Positions 55,621 to 64,000 of a DNA stretch of 64,000 nt are shown in pieces. This DNA is from an uncultured Erythrobacter sp. (GTDB lineage Bacteria > Pseudomonadota > Alphaproteobacteria > Sphingomonadales > Sphingomonadaceae): positions 1,440,247 through 1,504,246 of the forward strand of contig CANLAD010000001.1 in the NCBI GenBank assembly GCA_947488755.1. Reading direction: 5' to 3'. The notes below the pieces were generated by a model. The model saw nothing but the letters and a program-made list of their open reading frames with translations, was not told the DNA's origin and did not search any database. Positions within the stretch are counted from its first letter, which is position 1. Every line of letters begins with the position of its first letter. The position numbers were made by a program, and so were the translations under genes.

Positions 55621-57210
55621 GTGACCTATAGAATCGCAGCGCTGATCGCCGCATGTTGCATGCTGTTTCTCGGCGCCCCTCAGGCGAAAGCGGCATGGCA
55701 CGAGGCGCAGAGCGATCACTTCGTCATTTACGCCGACGATAGCGAGAAGGACATCCGCCGGTTCGCGCAGAACCTTGAACGCTATCACCGGGCGATGGAA
55801 TTCCTGACCGGGCGGAAGGTCGAAAAGCCCAGCCCGTCCAACCGCGTCGTCATATTCGTGGTCGGCAGCGGGCGCGAATTGCGAAAGGTTGCGGGCGAGA
55901 ATTCGCGCAACATCGCTGGCTTCTACATTCCCCGGGCCGGAGCCAGTCGCGCTTTCGTGCAGGATATCCAGAACAAGAGCGGCTATCCGCACTTTTCGAC
56001 AACGGTATTGTTGCACGAATACGCACATCACTTCCTGATCTCGTCCTCGCGGTTTGAAATGCCGCGCTGGCTGAGCGAAGGCGCGGCGGAGTTCTTCGCC
56101 GCCGCAAGCTTCGAAAAGGATGGCGGCGTGCTGATCGGACGGGTCGCGCGCCATCGGGCTGGCGAGATGTCCTATGTCCGCCGCTTCGACCTGCCAGAAC
56201 TGCTCCAGCTTGGCACCTACGATTCGCGCCGGGAGCGCCCCACCGATGCGTTTTACGGGCGCAGCTGGCTGCTCTACCACTACCTCACCTTCACCCCGGA
56301 ACGCCGCGAGCAGATGGTCAATTATGGCCGGGCCGTCATGTCCGGGCAGAATTCGCTCGATGCGGGACGCGAGGCGTTCGGCGATCTCGATGCGCTGGAG
56401 CGTGAGCTGATGGTTTACATGAAGGGGCGGCGGTTCAGCATGCTCAATCTCACGCCCGAACAACTGCCGATCGGTGACGTGGAAATTCGCCGACTGCCCG
56501 AGGGAGAGGCGGAAGTGCTGCCGCTGCGCATCCGGTCGCAGCGCGGCGTGAACGAGGAACAGGCGGCGGAGCTGGTGGTGGAAATCCGCGAAGTGGCCGC
56601 GCAATACCCCGAGGATCCGGGGGTTCTGGCTGCCCTCGCCGAGGCGGAATATGATTCCGGGAACGACGACGCGGCGATCGCGGCGGCGGATCGCGCCATC
56701 GCTCTCGATCCGATGCGGACCAACCCCTACGTTCAGAAGGGTTTTGCGCTGTTTCGCAAGGCCGATGCAGCTACCGAGGGTGAGCGAGACTCAGCCTACG
56801 AGGCGGCGATGGAGCCCTTCAGCGCGCTCAACCAGATCGAAAACGACCACCCCCTGCCGCTGATCTATTACTATCGCAGCTATGCCGCCCGCGGAGAAAC
56901 GCCGCCCGAAAATGCGCGTCATGCGCTCGAACGCGCCGCGCAACTGGCCCCGTTCGACAAGTCGCTGTGGTTCGATGTGGCGATGATGCAGATGCAGGAG
57001 GGCAAGATCGAGTTCGCCAAGTCATCGCTGCAACCGCTGGCAAACGATCCGCATGGGAGCAGCCGCGCGGCGCAGATCCGCAATTTGATCGCACTCCTGG
57101 ACACACGGGCTGAGGGAGAGGCTCTGACAGGCAGCGATATTGCCACCGCGCTCATGGCTATCGAAGCAAACAGCGCGGGCGACGCGGTTCGCGAAGGCGG
57201 CGAGGAATAG
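55621..57210 (+). CDS. DUF1570-type metallopeptidase with TPR domain
   Basis: 529 aa. Signal peptide (IAALIAACCMLFLGAPQAKA), then a gluzincin HExxH in TTVLLHEYAHHFLISSSRFE and WLSEGAAEFFAAASFE, with the C-terminal part made of TPRs (VLAALAEAEYDSGNDDAAIA, ADRAIALDPMRTNPYVQKGF). Predicted periplasmic protease linked to the DUF1570 family; function unknown. GAGAGGGG is six bases before the GTG start. A short A/T-rich region precedes it. Confidence 0.85.
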   Translation: MTYRIAALIAACCMLFLGAPQAKAAWHEAQSDHFVIYADDSEKDIRRFAQNLERYHRAMEFLTGRKVEKPSPSNRVVIFVVGSGRELRKVAGENSRNIAGFYIPRAGASRAFVQDIQNKSGYPHFSTTVLLHEYAHHFLISSSRFEMPRWLSEGAAEFFAAASFEKDGGVLIGRVARHRAGEMSYVRRFDLPELLQLGTYDSRRERPTDAFYGRSWLLYHYLTFTPERREQMVNYGRAVMSGQNSLDAGREAFGDLDALERELMVYMKGRRFSMLNLTPEQLPIGDVEIRRLPEGEAEVLPLRIRSQRGVNEEQAAELVVEIREVAAQYPEDPGVLAALAEAEYDSGNDDAAIAAADRAIALDPMRTNPYVQKGFALFRKADAATEGERDSAYEAAMEPFSALNQIENDHPLPLIYYYRSYAARGETPPENARHALERAAQLAPFDKSLWFDVAMMQMQEGKIEFAKSSLQPLANDPHGSSRAAQIRNLIALLDTRAEGEALTGSDIATALMAIEANSAGDAVREGGEE

Positions 57211-57232
57211 CCCGCCTGCGTCGAATCAGACT

Positions 57233-58081
57233 TCAGCGCACTTCGTTGTCGGTCTCGACCAGCTCGATCTCGAACAGGGTCGGCCACAGCTTTCCGGTGA
57301 CGAACAACCGGCGCTTCTCCGCGTCCCAGGCGATGCCGTTCAACACATCATCATTGGTTTGCGGACTGATCTCTGCCACCAGCGCGCGCGCGTCGATCAG
57401 CTTGCGGACCACGCCATCTGCCGGATCGATCGCCACGACATAGCCGGTCTGCCACACATTGGCCCAGACCAGCCCGTCTATCATTTCCAGCTCGTTGAGA
57501 TAGCGCAGGGGTCGCCCATTGATCGTCACCGCGATTTCGCGCCGCACTTCGTAGGTCTCGGGGTCAATGACGCGCAGACTTGCCGTGCCGTCGGAGAATA
57601 TCAGCCCCTCCTCGCTCGTCGTGATGCCCCAGCCCTCGAACGGGAAATCCTCGGTCGAAGACAGATGCGACAGGTCCGCGATCGACCAGCGGTGCACCGC
57701 GCCATCGCGCCAGGTAAGACTGATGAGCTGATCGTCCCACAAGGCCAACCCCTCGCCGAATTGGGATCGGGGCAACATCGTCTCGGCCAGCACCTTGCCG
57801 GTGGTCAACTCGACCCTGCGAACGCGCGATTGTCCGACCCGTCCAGTGCTCTCGTAAAGCGCGCCGTCATGCCACAGCAGCCCTTGAGTATAGGCGCTGG
57901 GGTCGTGCGGGTAGCGGGCGACGATCCGCGTGCGGTAAACAGTAGGGCTGGCGCGCTCGACCGGTGCGCTGGTCTGTCCCTGAACCGGAGCCTCTCGCGC
58001 AGTCGTCGCAGTATTGGCAGGTGCCTGCGCGGCGAGGCCAAGCGCGAAGAGCGGCAGTGCAAGGGCGCGCGATCGGATCAT
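57233..58081 (-). CDS. Glutaminyl-peptide cyclotransferase (plant/bacterial type)
   Basis: 282 aa. Signal peptide SRALALPLFALGLAAQAPAN, then five-bladed propeller of the plant-type glutamine cyclotransferase: YPHDPSAYTQGLLWHDGALY (the YTQGL motif), STGRVGQSRVRRVELTTGKV, LTWRDGAVHRW, GWGITTSEEGLIFSDGTA, LNELEMIDGLVWANVWQTGY (NELE) and LNGIAWDAEKRRLFVTGKLW. It converts N-terminal Gln to pyroglutamate on exported proteins. ATG at 58081, no strong site. Confidence 0.9.
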   Translation of the reverse strand: MIRSRALALPLFALGLAAQAPANTATTAREAPVQGQTSAPVERASPTVYRTRIVARYPHDPSAYTQGLLWHDGALYESTGRVGQSRVRRVELTTGKVLAETMLPRSQFGEGLALWDDQLISLTWRDGAVHRWSIADLSHLSSTEDFPFEGWGITTSEEGLIFSDGTASLRVIDPETYEVRREIAVTINGRPLRYLNELEMIDGLVWANVWQTGYVVAIDPADGVVRKLIDARALVAEISPQTNDDVLNGIAWDAEKRRLFVTGKLWPTLFEIELVETDNEVR

Positions 58082-58135
58082 GGCGAGGCGATGGCCCTCA
58101 ATCCTTCACGGCCGGCACGAATTGTCGCGGACGGT

Positions 58136-58495
58136 TCAGCGCTTGAAGAACTTCGACGCCATCCCGGCTACGTCGTCCATCGCGCTGCCATCGCCATCTC
58201 GATCGAGAAATGCGGTCAGGTTGGCGACATGATCCGAGGACTGCACCTTGTTTGCCATTTCGCCGACCGCGCTTTCGCCGCCGAGCTGCGCCATGATTGC
58301 GCCAAGTGCGCCGGTATCGAGTTTCGTCTTGGCCGCTGCGCTTTCGACCGTGTCGCCCGGTTCGTCATGCGCCTGGCCCAACGCCGCAAGTCCCTTTTCG
58401 ACCAGCGCGGGATCAAGCCCGACCTTCTCCGCCAGGCTCGCAACGGTGTCGGGTGAACCGGAAATCTGCTTCAGGATCATGTCGAGCTGGCTCAT
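58136..58495 (-). CDS. Small hypothetical, DUF937-like
   Basis: 119 aa, helical. MSQLDMILKQISGSPDTVAS, then LAEKVGLDPALVEKGLAALG and LDRDGDGSAMDDVAGMASKF with an EF-hand-like DRDGDGS. The DRDGDGSAMDDV sequence and glycine-rich repeat pattern resemble YidB/DUF937 proteins. GGAGAG lies six bases before the ATG. Function unknown. Confidence 0.75.
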   Translation of the reverse strand: MSQLDMILKQISGSPDTVASLAEKVGLDPALVEKGLAALGQAHDEPGDTVESAAAKTKLDTGALGAIMAQLGGESAVGEMANKVQSSDHVANLTAFLDRDGDGSAMDDVAGMASKFFKR

Positions 58496-58579
58496 GGCGT
58501 CTCTCCGTTAAGGAATCCGAGGCCACCACTGTAAACGTGAGGCGCGCCAGCGAAAAGGCCTGTCGAGCGGGATCCGCCC

Positions 58580-60187
58580 TCAGGCTGGCGCAGGCGCCGC
58601 CTGGCGGACGCCTTCATCGACATGCGCTTCGAACTCCGCGAAATTGTCGATGAACAGACTCACCAGCTTCGCCGCCGCCGCATCGTACTCGCCGCCATCC
58701 GCCCAGGTGCTGCGCGGGTCGAGGATCGACTGATCGACCCCGGCGCGCTCCAGAGCTGGCACACTGACCGGCACGGCGAAACCGAAATTGGGATCCTCGC
58801 GATATTCAACGTTATCCAGATTGCCATCGAGCGCCGCGTTGAGAAGCGCGCGCGTTGCCTTGATAGGCATGCGATTGCCAACTCCGTATTTGCCCCCGGT
58901 CCAGCCGGTGTTGAGCAGCCAGCACTGCACCTGCTCCTTGGCGATCCGCTCTTTCAACAGATTGCCGTAAACGCTGGGATGGCGCGGCATGAAGGGCGCG
59001 CCGAAACAGGTCGAGAAGGTCGCTTCGGGCTCGGTCACACCGATCTCGGTTCCGGCGACCTTGGCGGTGTAGCCGGACAGGAAGTGATACATCGCCTGCT
59101 CAGGCGTCAGCTTCGCGATCGGAGGCAGCACTCCGAACGCGTCGGCTGTCAGCATCACGACATTGCGCGGCACGGGTCCGAGATTGTCGGCGCTCGTATT
59201 GGGAATGTAGTCGATCGGATAGGCCCCGCGCGTATTCTCGGCGAGCGAGTTGTCGTCGAAATCGAGCTCGCGCGTTTGCGGGTCCATCACCACGTTTTCG
59301 AGCACCGTGCCAAAGCGCCGGGTGGTCGCGTAGATCTCCGGCTCCGCCTCTTCGGACAGGCGGATCATCTTGGCATAGCAGCCACCTTCGAAATTGAAGA
59401 CCGCCGTGTCCGACCAGCCATGCTCATCATCGCCGATCAGCGTGCGGCTGGCGTCGGCGCTCAGCGTCGTCTTGCCGGTGCCCGACAGGCCGAAGAATAC
59501 CGCAGTCTCGCCATCGGCGCTGATATTGGCCGAACAATGCATCGGCATCACGCCCTTGGTGGGCAACAGATAGTTGAGGATGCCGAACACGCTCTTCTTC
59601 ATCTCGCCGGCGTATTTCGTGCCGCCAATCAGGATCAGCTTCTCGGTGAAGTTGACCGCGATCACCGTTTCGCTGCGGGTGCCGTGCCGTTCAGGATCAG
59701 CGCGGAAGCTGGGCAGGTCGATGATCGTGTATTCGGGGGCAAAATCGGCCAGTTCGTCTGTCGTCGGACGCACCAGCAGCGTGCGGATGAACAGGTTATG
59801 CCAGGCAAGCTCGTTGATGACGCGCACATTCACGCGATGCTCGGGCTGCGAACCGCCGAACAGGTCGGCGGCGTAGAGCGTTTCCTTTCCGCCCACAGCT
59901 TCGAGGAAATCGGCCTTCAGCGCGGCGAAGTAATCGGGCGTCATCGGTGCGTTCACCTTGCCCCACCAGACCGTATCCTCGGTAGTGTCGTCGCGCACAA
60001 TGAACTTGTCCTTCGCGCTGCGCCCGGTGTGCGCGCCGGTTTCCACCACCAGCGCGCCATGTTTCGAAAGCGCGCCCTCATCCGCGGCGAGCGAGGCCTC
60101 GACCAGAGCGGGCGTGGAAAGGTTGGAATGGATCGTCGCACCCGTTTCGATACCCTGCGAAGCGAGCGAATGAGCAAGGGGGATCAC
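58580..60187 (-). CDS. pckA: Phosphoenolpyruvate carboxykinase (ATP)
   Basis: 535 aa. Converts oxaloacetate and ATP to PEP in gluconeogenesis. Signatures: [20 protein letters not shown] (oxaloacetate Arg), [40 protein letters not shown] then [20 protein letters not shown] (kinase-1a and kinase-2), [20 protein letters not shown] and [15 protein letters not shown]. The GTG start at 60187 has CAGGAG seven bases upstream. The longer frame is antisense to chvI's leader. Divergent from chvI, which often co-occurs with pckA. Confidence 0.96.
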   Translation of the reverse strand: MIPLAHSLASQGIETGATIHSNLSTPALVEASLAADEGALSKHGALVVETGAHTGRSAKDKFIVRDDTTEDTVWWGKVNAPMTPDYFAALKADFLEAVGGKETLYAADLFGGSQPEHRVNVRVINELAWHNLFIRTLLVRPTTDELADFAPEYTIIDLPSFRADPERHGTRSETVIAVNFTEKLILIGGTKYAGEMKKSVFGILNYLLPTKGVMPMHCSANISADGETAVFFGLSGTGKTTLSADASRTLIGDDEHGWSDTAVFNFEGGCYAKMIRLSEEAEPEIYATTRRFGTVLENVVMDPQTRELDFDDNSLAENTRGAYPIDYIPNTSADNLGPVPRNVVMLTADAFGVLPPIAKLTPEQAMYHFLSGYTAKVAGTEIGVTEPEATFSTCFGAPFMPRHPSVYGNLLKERIAKEQVQCWLLNTGWTGGKYGVGNRMPIKATRALLNAALDGNLDNVEYREDPNFGFAVPVSVPALERAGVDQSILDPRSTWADGGEYDAAAAKLVSLFIDNFAEFEAHVDEGVRQAAPAPA

Positions 60188-60463
60188 GGCAGAACTCCTG
60201 AGGATTTGTCGAACGCGGTCCTTGATCTGTCTGCGCGCCATGCGAAGAGACCGTTCGACCTGAATTGATAGTCTCGCATAGGACCGCGACCTGCACGCGT
60301 CAAACCACCCAATAGGGCTAATCGGCAGGGCGTGTCGCAGGTCAGCGTGCCCCGATGCGCCCCGCCCGCTCACCATTTGTGTCAACGCAGCGATAGCGCT
60401 ACCTGCAATGGGTACATGAACGGCCAGTAGTGTGGCCGCGCGAACAATTGACAGGGCCGATCC

Positions 60464-61249
60464 GTGAGCGAAACCGACGAAACTATCGAAACGCCAGGTG
60501 ATGCTACCGAAGCACCGGAGCATTCGCGCGAAGGAACCGCAATCGAAATCGCGCTGGTCGACGATGATCGCAATATCCTCACGACAGTCTCGATCGCCTT
60601 GCAGGCCGAGGGGTTCGTTACGCGGCTGTATTCCGATGGCGAGACCGCGTTGCGCGCCTTGATCGACAACCCGCCCGACCTTGCCGTGTTCGATATCAAG
60701 ATGCCGCGCATGGACGGGATGGAGCTGCTGCGCCGGGTGCGCGAGCATGTCGAACTGCCGATCATCTTCCTCACCAGCAAGGATGACGAAGCGGACGAGG
60801 AAGCAGGACTTGAGCTGGGCGCGGACGATTACATCGCCAAGCCGTTCAGCCTGCGTCTGCTGACGGCCCGCATCCGCGCGATTCTGCGCCGTGCGCAGCC
60901 CGGTCGGGCGCTGGGTAACGAGACCACCGCGCCCGAACCGGCCAATCCCAAGATCGATCGCGGCCGTCTGTTCATGGACCCGGCGCGTCATCAGGTCAGC
61001 TGGGATGGCAAGCCGGTCAGCCTCACCGTTACCGAGTTCCTGATCCTCGAAGCGCTCGCCGCCAGGCCCGGCGTCATCAAGAGCCGCAACCAGTTGATGG
61101 ACGCCGCCTATCCCGACGACGTGTTCGTCGATGATCGCACGGTCGACAGCCATATCAAGCGAATGCGGCGCAAGTTCCGCAGCGTCGACCCGGAATTCGG
61201 CGCAATCGACACGCTGTATGGGGCGGGCTACAGTTTCACCGATGGCTAG
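60464..61249 (+). CDS. chvI: ChvI-type response regulator
   Basis: 261 aa. Receiver: [20 protein letters not shown], phospho-Asp in [17 protein letters not shown], Thr/Lys in [13 protein letters not shown] and [15 protein letters not shown]-terminal winged helix: [40 protein letters not shown] and RMRRKFR. ChvI/ChvG respond to acid and envelope stress and control exopolysaccharide and metabolism in alphaproteobacteria. GTG start; a TTGACA lies 20-odd bases upstream. Overlaps chvG by eight bases. Confidence 0.95.
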   Translation: MSETDETIETPGDATEAPEHSREGTAIEIALVDDDRNILTTVSIALQAEGFVTRLYSDGETALRALIDNPPDLAVFDIKMPRMDGMELLRRVREHVELPIIFLTSKDDEADEEAGLELGADDYIAKPFSLRLLTARIRAILRRAQPGRALGNETTAPEPANPKIDRGRLFMDPARHQVSWDGKPVSLTVTEFLILEALAARPGVIKSRNQLMDAAYPDDVFVDDRTVDSHIKRMRRKFRSVDPEFGAIDTLYGAGYSFTDG

Positions 61250-62918
61250 TTCGAGCATCGCCCGGCCCGGTGACGGCGCGTCGTCGCGCGGCGATGCGGA
61301 CCGGATTGATGCGCCAGTCGGTTCTGCTGACGCCCAACCCGCGCAAACTCCCCCCACCGACGACAATTCGGCTGTCCCCGCGCGGAGCGAAGAGCCGCTT
61401 TCGCTGACCCGGCGGTTCTCGCTCACCGCACGCATCCTGGTGGTCAACATTCTCCCGCTCGCGCTGCTGAGCGGCGGGCTGTTCTATCTTGACACTTATC
61501 GCACCCAGCTGATCGACGAACGATTCAAGCTTGCACGCATCGAAGCACAGATCACCGCCGAGGCGCTGGCAGGCGCGACGCGTGAGCGGCAAGAGGCGCT
61601 GCTGGTGCAGATCGGACGCGAGCAGGGGATGCGGCTGCGCATGTACGATGCCGAAGGTCTGCTGTGGGCCGACAGCTTCGCCCTCGCCGATCCTGCCTTC
61701 GAATTCGACGATATCAGCGACGACACATGGGAGCAGCAACTCGCACGCTGGCTCGACCGCACGGTCGATACAATCGTCAGCGCCGAAGCCGTGGCCGACT
61801 TTGTCGAGCCGGAGGCACAAGAGGCCGATGCCTGGCCCGAACTGGCGCGTGCGCGCGAGACGGGTCTTAGCCAGGTGCGGCTTTACGATTGGCGCGATGG
61901 AACGCCAGTCATCACCGCCGCCGCACCGGTCGGGCTCAACGGCGCGACCTTGCTGACGGTGCGCAACGCTGTCGACATTACCGAAAGCGTGCGCGAGGCG
62001 CGCACCACATTGGTCGCAGCCGTGCTGCTGGTGCTCGCAGCCTCTGCCCTGCTTTCCCTGTTCCTCGCGCGCACCATAGTCAGCCCGCTGCAACAGCTCG
62101 CCGGGGCCGCGCAGCGCGTGCGGCAGGGGCGCGAGCGCGACGTCGAGGTTCCCCGCCTGCCCGAACGCAGTGACGAGATTGGCCAGCTCGCCCGCTCGGT
62201 TTCCGACATGACGCAGGCGCTGCGCCAGCGCATCGACGCGGTCGACAGTTTCGCCGCCGATGTCGCGCACGAGATCAAGAACCCGCTCGCGAGCCTGCGC
62301 AGCGCGATCGAATCACTGCCCAAAGTGGAAGATCCGGACCTGCGCCGCGAACTCGAACAGATTGCCACGCACGATGTGCGCCGTATCGACAGGCTCGTTA
62401 CCGAAATATCGGACGCCAGCCGGATCGATGCCGAGATGAGCCGCGCGACGCTGGAGAAGATCGACCTTGCCGATCTCGTGCGCGCCATCATCGGCGGGCG
62501 CCAGCATCGCGCCGAGAACGACAACCACCGGATCGAGCTCGACACGCGCGGTTTTGCGGCCGAAGTGCTGGGCGTCGGCACGCGGCTTGAGCGGGTGGTG
62601 GAAAACCTGCTCGACAATGCCGTGTCCTTCTCCCCGCCCGACGCCCCGATCGAGGTCGGGATCGAGAACGATGGCGAATGCGTGACCTTGACGGTATGCG
62701 ACCACGGCCCCGGCATTCCCGAAGATGCACGCGACCAGGTGTTCGAGCGGTTTCACTCGGTCCGGCCCGATGCGGAAGATTTCGGCAATCATTCGGGCCT
62801 CGGTCTCGCCATAGCCCGCGCCATTGCCGAGGCGCATGATGGATCGCTTGTCGCCGAGGGACGCTCCGACGGTACGAGCGGTGCCTGCCTGCGGCTGCGC
62901 CTGCCCGCACAAGTCTGA
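61242..62918 (+). CDS. chvG: ChvG-type sensor histidine kinase
   Basis: 558 aa. Low-complexity N-terminus of about 50 residues, helix [20 protein letters not shown], periplasmic sensor domain to about 265, second helix [24 protein letters not shown], and kinase core: H box [21 protein letters not shown] box [21 protein letters not shown]1 [20 protein letters not shown] and G2 [20 protein letters not shown]. Partner of ChvI; its start overlaps the chvI stop, showing coupling. Confidence 0.95.
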   Translation: MASSSIARPGDGASSRGDADRIDAPVGSADAQPAQTPPTDDNSAVPARSEEPLSLTRRFSLTARILVVNILPLALLSGGLFYLDTYRTQLIDERFKLARIEAQITAEALAGATRERQEALLVQIGREQGMRLRMYDAEGLLWADSFALADPAFEFDDISDDTWEQQLARWLDRTVDTIVSAEAVADFVEPEAQEADAWPELARARETGLSQVRLYDWRDGTPVITAAAPVGLNGATLLTVRNAVDITESVREARTTLVAAVLLVLAASALLSLFLARTIVSPLQQLAGAAQRVRQGRERDVEVPRLPERSDEIGQLARSVSDMTQALRQRIDAVDSFAADVAHEIKNPLASLRSAIESLPKVEDPDLRRELEQIATHDVRRIDRLVTEISDASRIDAEMSRATLEKIDLADLVRAIIGGRQHRAENDNHRIELDTRGFAAEVLGVGTRLERVVENLLDNAVSFSPPDAPIEVGIENDGECVTLTVCDHGPGIPEDARDQVFERFHSVRPDAEDFGNHSGLGLAIARAIAEAHDGSLVAEGRSDGTSGACLRLRLPAQV

Positions 62919-62924
62919 TCCGCC

Positions 62925-63374
62925 GTGTCGAACCCCGAGACATGCGTTGTGCAGATGGGCGCGGTCGAGATCGGTGGACGCGCGCTCGGCATCGCCGGTC
63001 CGCCCGGTGTCGGCAAGTCGAGCCTTGCCCTCGCTTTGATCGACCGGGGCGCGCGTCTGATTGGTGACGACGGGGTAACTTTGACAAGAGGGAGTAGTGC
63101 TACCGGGGCGCGCCTTCTAACAGGACCACCGCCGAACACCGCTGGCATGATCGAGATCACTGGCGTCGGGATTATCCCGCTGCCAACTGCGCCGCCCGCG
63201 CCGCTTGCGCTGGTTCTTGACCTCGGGGCCGCTGGAGAACGCCTCCCGGAAAAACTGGCGGCACGGGAATGGCTGGGGACGGCCGTCCCGGTCCTGCCGT
63301 TCGACCCCGGCACCATCGCCCCCGCAATCCGCGCCGAGCATGCGCTTGCGCTGCATGGCCTCACGTTCGACTGA
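62925..63374 (+). CDS. hprK: Short HPr kinase/phosphatase (alphaproteobacterial type)
   Basis: 149 aa. P-loop in GIAGPPGVGKSSLALALIDR, capping segment GARLIGDDGVTLTRGSS, and C-terminal IEITGVGIIPLPTAPPAPLA resembling the HprK core. Only the C-terminal kinase domain is present, as is usual in alphaproteobacteria; the DRG-loop is variable. It should phosphorylate Ser46 of HPr in the nitrogen-type PTS. GTG start, six bases after chvG, in the conserved chvIG-hprK-rapZ-PTS order. Confidence 0.85.
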   Translation: MSNPETCVVQMGAVEIGGRALGIAGPPGVGKSSLALALIDRGARLIGDDGVTLTRGSSATGARLLTGPPPNTAGMIEITGVGIIPLPTAPPAPLALVLDLGAAGERLPEKLAAREWLGTAVPVLPFDPGTIAPAIRAEHALALHGLTFD

Positions 63375-63433
63375 AGGTGCACTGCACAAACCTCTTTCCT
63401 TAATCTCTCTGGCAAGCGAGAAGCGCAGGCGAC

Positions 63434-64000
63434 ATGGACACCGAGCCGACAACTTTGCCCGACCGCCCTGATGCCGCTCCGGTCCCGCGCTCAGATGAAA
63501 GCCAGCGGCTGCTGCTGGTCACCGGCATGTCGGGCGCGGGCAAGTCGACTGCGCTCGACGTACTCGAGGATTTGGGCTGGGAGACGATCGACAACTTCCC
63601 GATCCGCCTGCTCGACCGCCTCGTCGGCGAGCCGGACACGGGCGAGGATGCGCAGCGCGGGCCGCTTGCCATCGGGTTTGATTCGCGCACCCGCGGCTTC
63701 GACCCCGCCGACATCATCCAGCTGGTCGACGAACTGTCCGAACGCGACGACCTGGCCCTCACCTTCCTGTTCGTGGATTGCGCCGGGACCGAGCTTCAGC
63801 GCCGCTATAACGAGACCCGCCGCCGTCATCCGATGGCGCAGGGACGCACCGTAATCGACGGCATTTCCGCTGAGCGCGAACTGCTAGATCCACTGCGTCA
63901 CCGTGCCGAAGTCGTCGTCGACACCACTGCAATGTCGGCAAACGATCTGCAGAACCGCATCCGCCACCTGTTCGCCGATCATGCGCCCGCGACCATGGCC
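63434..64000 (+). CDS. rapZ: RapZ-type nucleotide-binding protein (cut by window end)
   Basis: At least 189 aa, no stop before the end of the window. Walker A LLLVTGMSGAGKSTALDVLE, DLGWETIDNFPIRLLDRLVG, GFDSRTRGFDP, FLFVDCAGTELQRRYNETRR and RHPMAQGRTVIDGISAE are RapZ (YvcJ) hallmarks. In enterics RapZ steers degradation of GlmZ RNA and GlmS synthesis; in alphaproteobacteria it lies in the PTS/chvIG cluster with less clear function. The C-terminal domain would lie beyond the edge. Confidence 0.93.
   Translation, partial: MDTEPTTLPDRPDAAPVPRSDESQRLLLVTGMSGAGKSTALDVLEDLGWETIDNFPIRLLDRLVGEPDTGEDAQRGPLAIGFDSRTRGFDPADIIQLVDELSERDDLALTFLFVDCAGTELQRRYNETRRRHPMAQGRTVIDGISAERELLDPLRHRAEVVVDTTAMSANDLQNRIRHLFADHAPATMA

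Noticed and set aside
58622..60268. 548-codon plus-strand frame opposite pckA
   Set aside because: Shadow of pckA; no recognisable domain.

Overview
The window is a gene-dense, high-GC stretch of a sphingomonad-type alphaproteobacterial chromosome. Protein sequences and gene order best fit the Erythrobacter/Qipengyuania/Altererythrobacter group. Pointers are a CcrM-type GANTC methyltransferase beside rnhB, a 40-residue aa3-oxidase subunit IV, the chvI-chvG-hprK-rapZ block, two entericidin-like lipoproteins, GGAAC-N16-CGTT (EcfG-type) promoters and a TonB receptor/PepSY iron cassette. No rRNA, tRNA, CRISPR or phage genes were seen. Species-level assignment is inference.

Layout. 1-2.8 kb: a decayed cation:proton antiporter, then an exported 5-hydroxyisourate hydrolase coupled to a CMP/dCMP-type deaminase, and a YbaY-META lipoprotein. 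3.1-7.2 kb: a Fur-type operator followed by a TonB-dependent receptor, a membrane protein and a PepSY protein, probably one iron-uptake operon. 7.2-8.9 kb: a non-coding scar holding a dead IS5-family element with clear termini and CTAG target duplications. 8.9-14.5 kb: glmS, an orphan cpaF, a DMT transporter and tandem entericidins. 14.5-19.1 kb: acyl-CoA synthetase with a DUF938 methyltransferase, then dgt, an NAD(P)H-binding protein and an ABA4-like membrane protein. 19.5-25.5 kb: a tightly coupled minus-strand series of TPR protein, parallel beta-helix protein, diheme cytochrome c, alpha/beta hydrolase and racemase. This is the least understood cluster here. 25.5-29.0 kb: split proton-translocating transhydrogenase (pntAA, pntAB, pntB), interrupted by an unrelated lipoprotein gene and a genome-type repeat, with the small oxidase subunit upstream. 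29.3-34.0 kb: an NtrC-like regulator with a changed GAFTGA loop, an SDR, a PhoD-type phosphatase and folP. 34.0-35.2 kb: an AT-richer insert with hypothetical genes. 35.2-42.4 kb: ccrM behind four GANTC sites, a Ca/Na antiporter, rnhB, a divergent PQQ-type sugar dehydrogenase, and a GNAT/DUF1285/NUDIX/cca run. 42.6-50.3 kb: two exported hypotheticals, parC, a DJ-1/PfpI protein, and a ferredoxin plus two cysteine desulfurases. 50.4-58.5 kb: a TonB-like protein, DUF3597, DUF885 and DUF1570 peptidase-like proteins, a cNMP/thioredoxin-reductase-like fusion and glutamine cyclotransferase. 58.6-64 kb: pckA divergent from chvI-chvG-hprK-rapZ, the last cut by the window end.

Most of the window is housekeeping core. 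The accessory signals are the dead antiporter and IS element, the 34 kb insert, the lipoprotein inside pnt, two copies of an inverted repeat, and several genes with unusual starts. Candidate regulation includes Fur control of the iron cassette, EcfG (general stress) control of the DJ-1 gene and possibly the DUF3597 and entericidin genes, and CcrM methylation of its own promoter.
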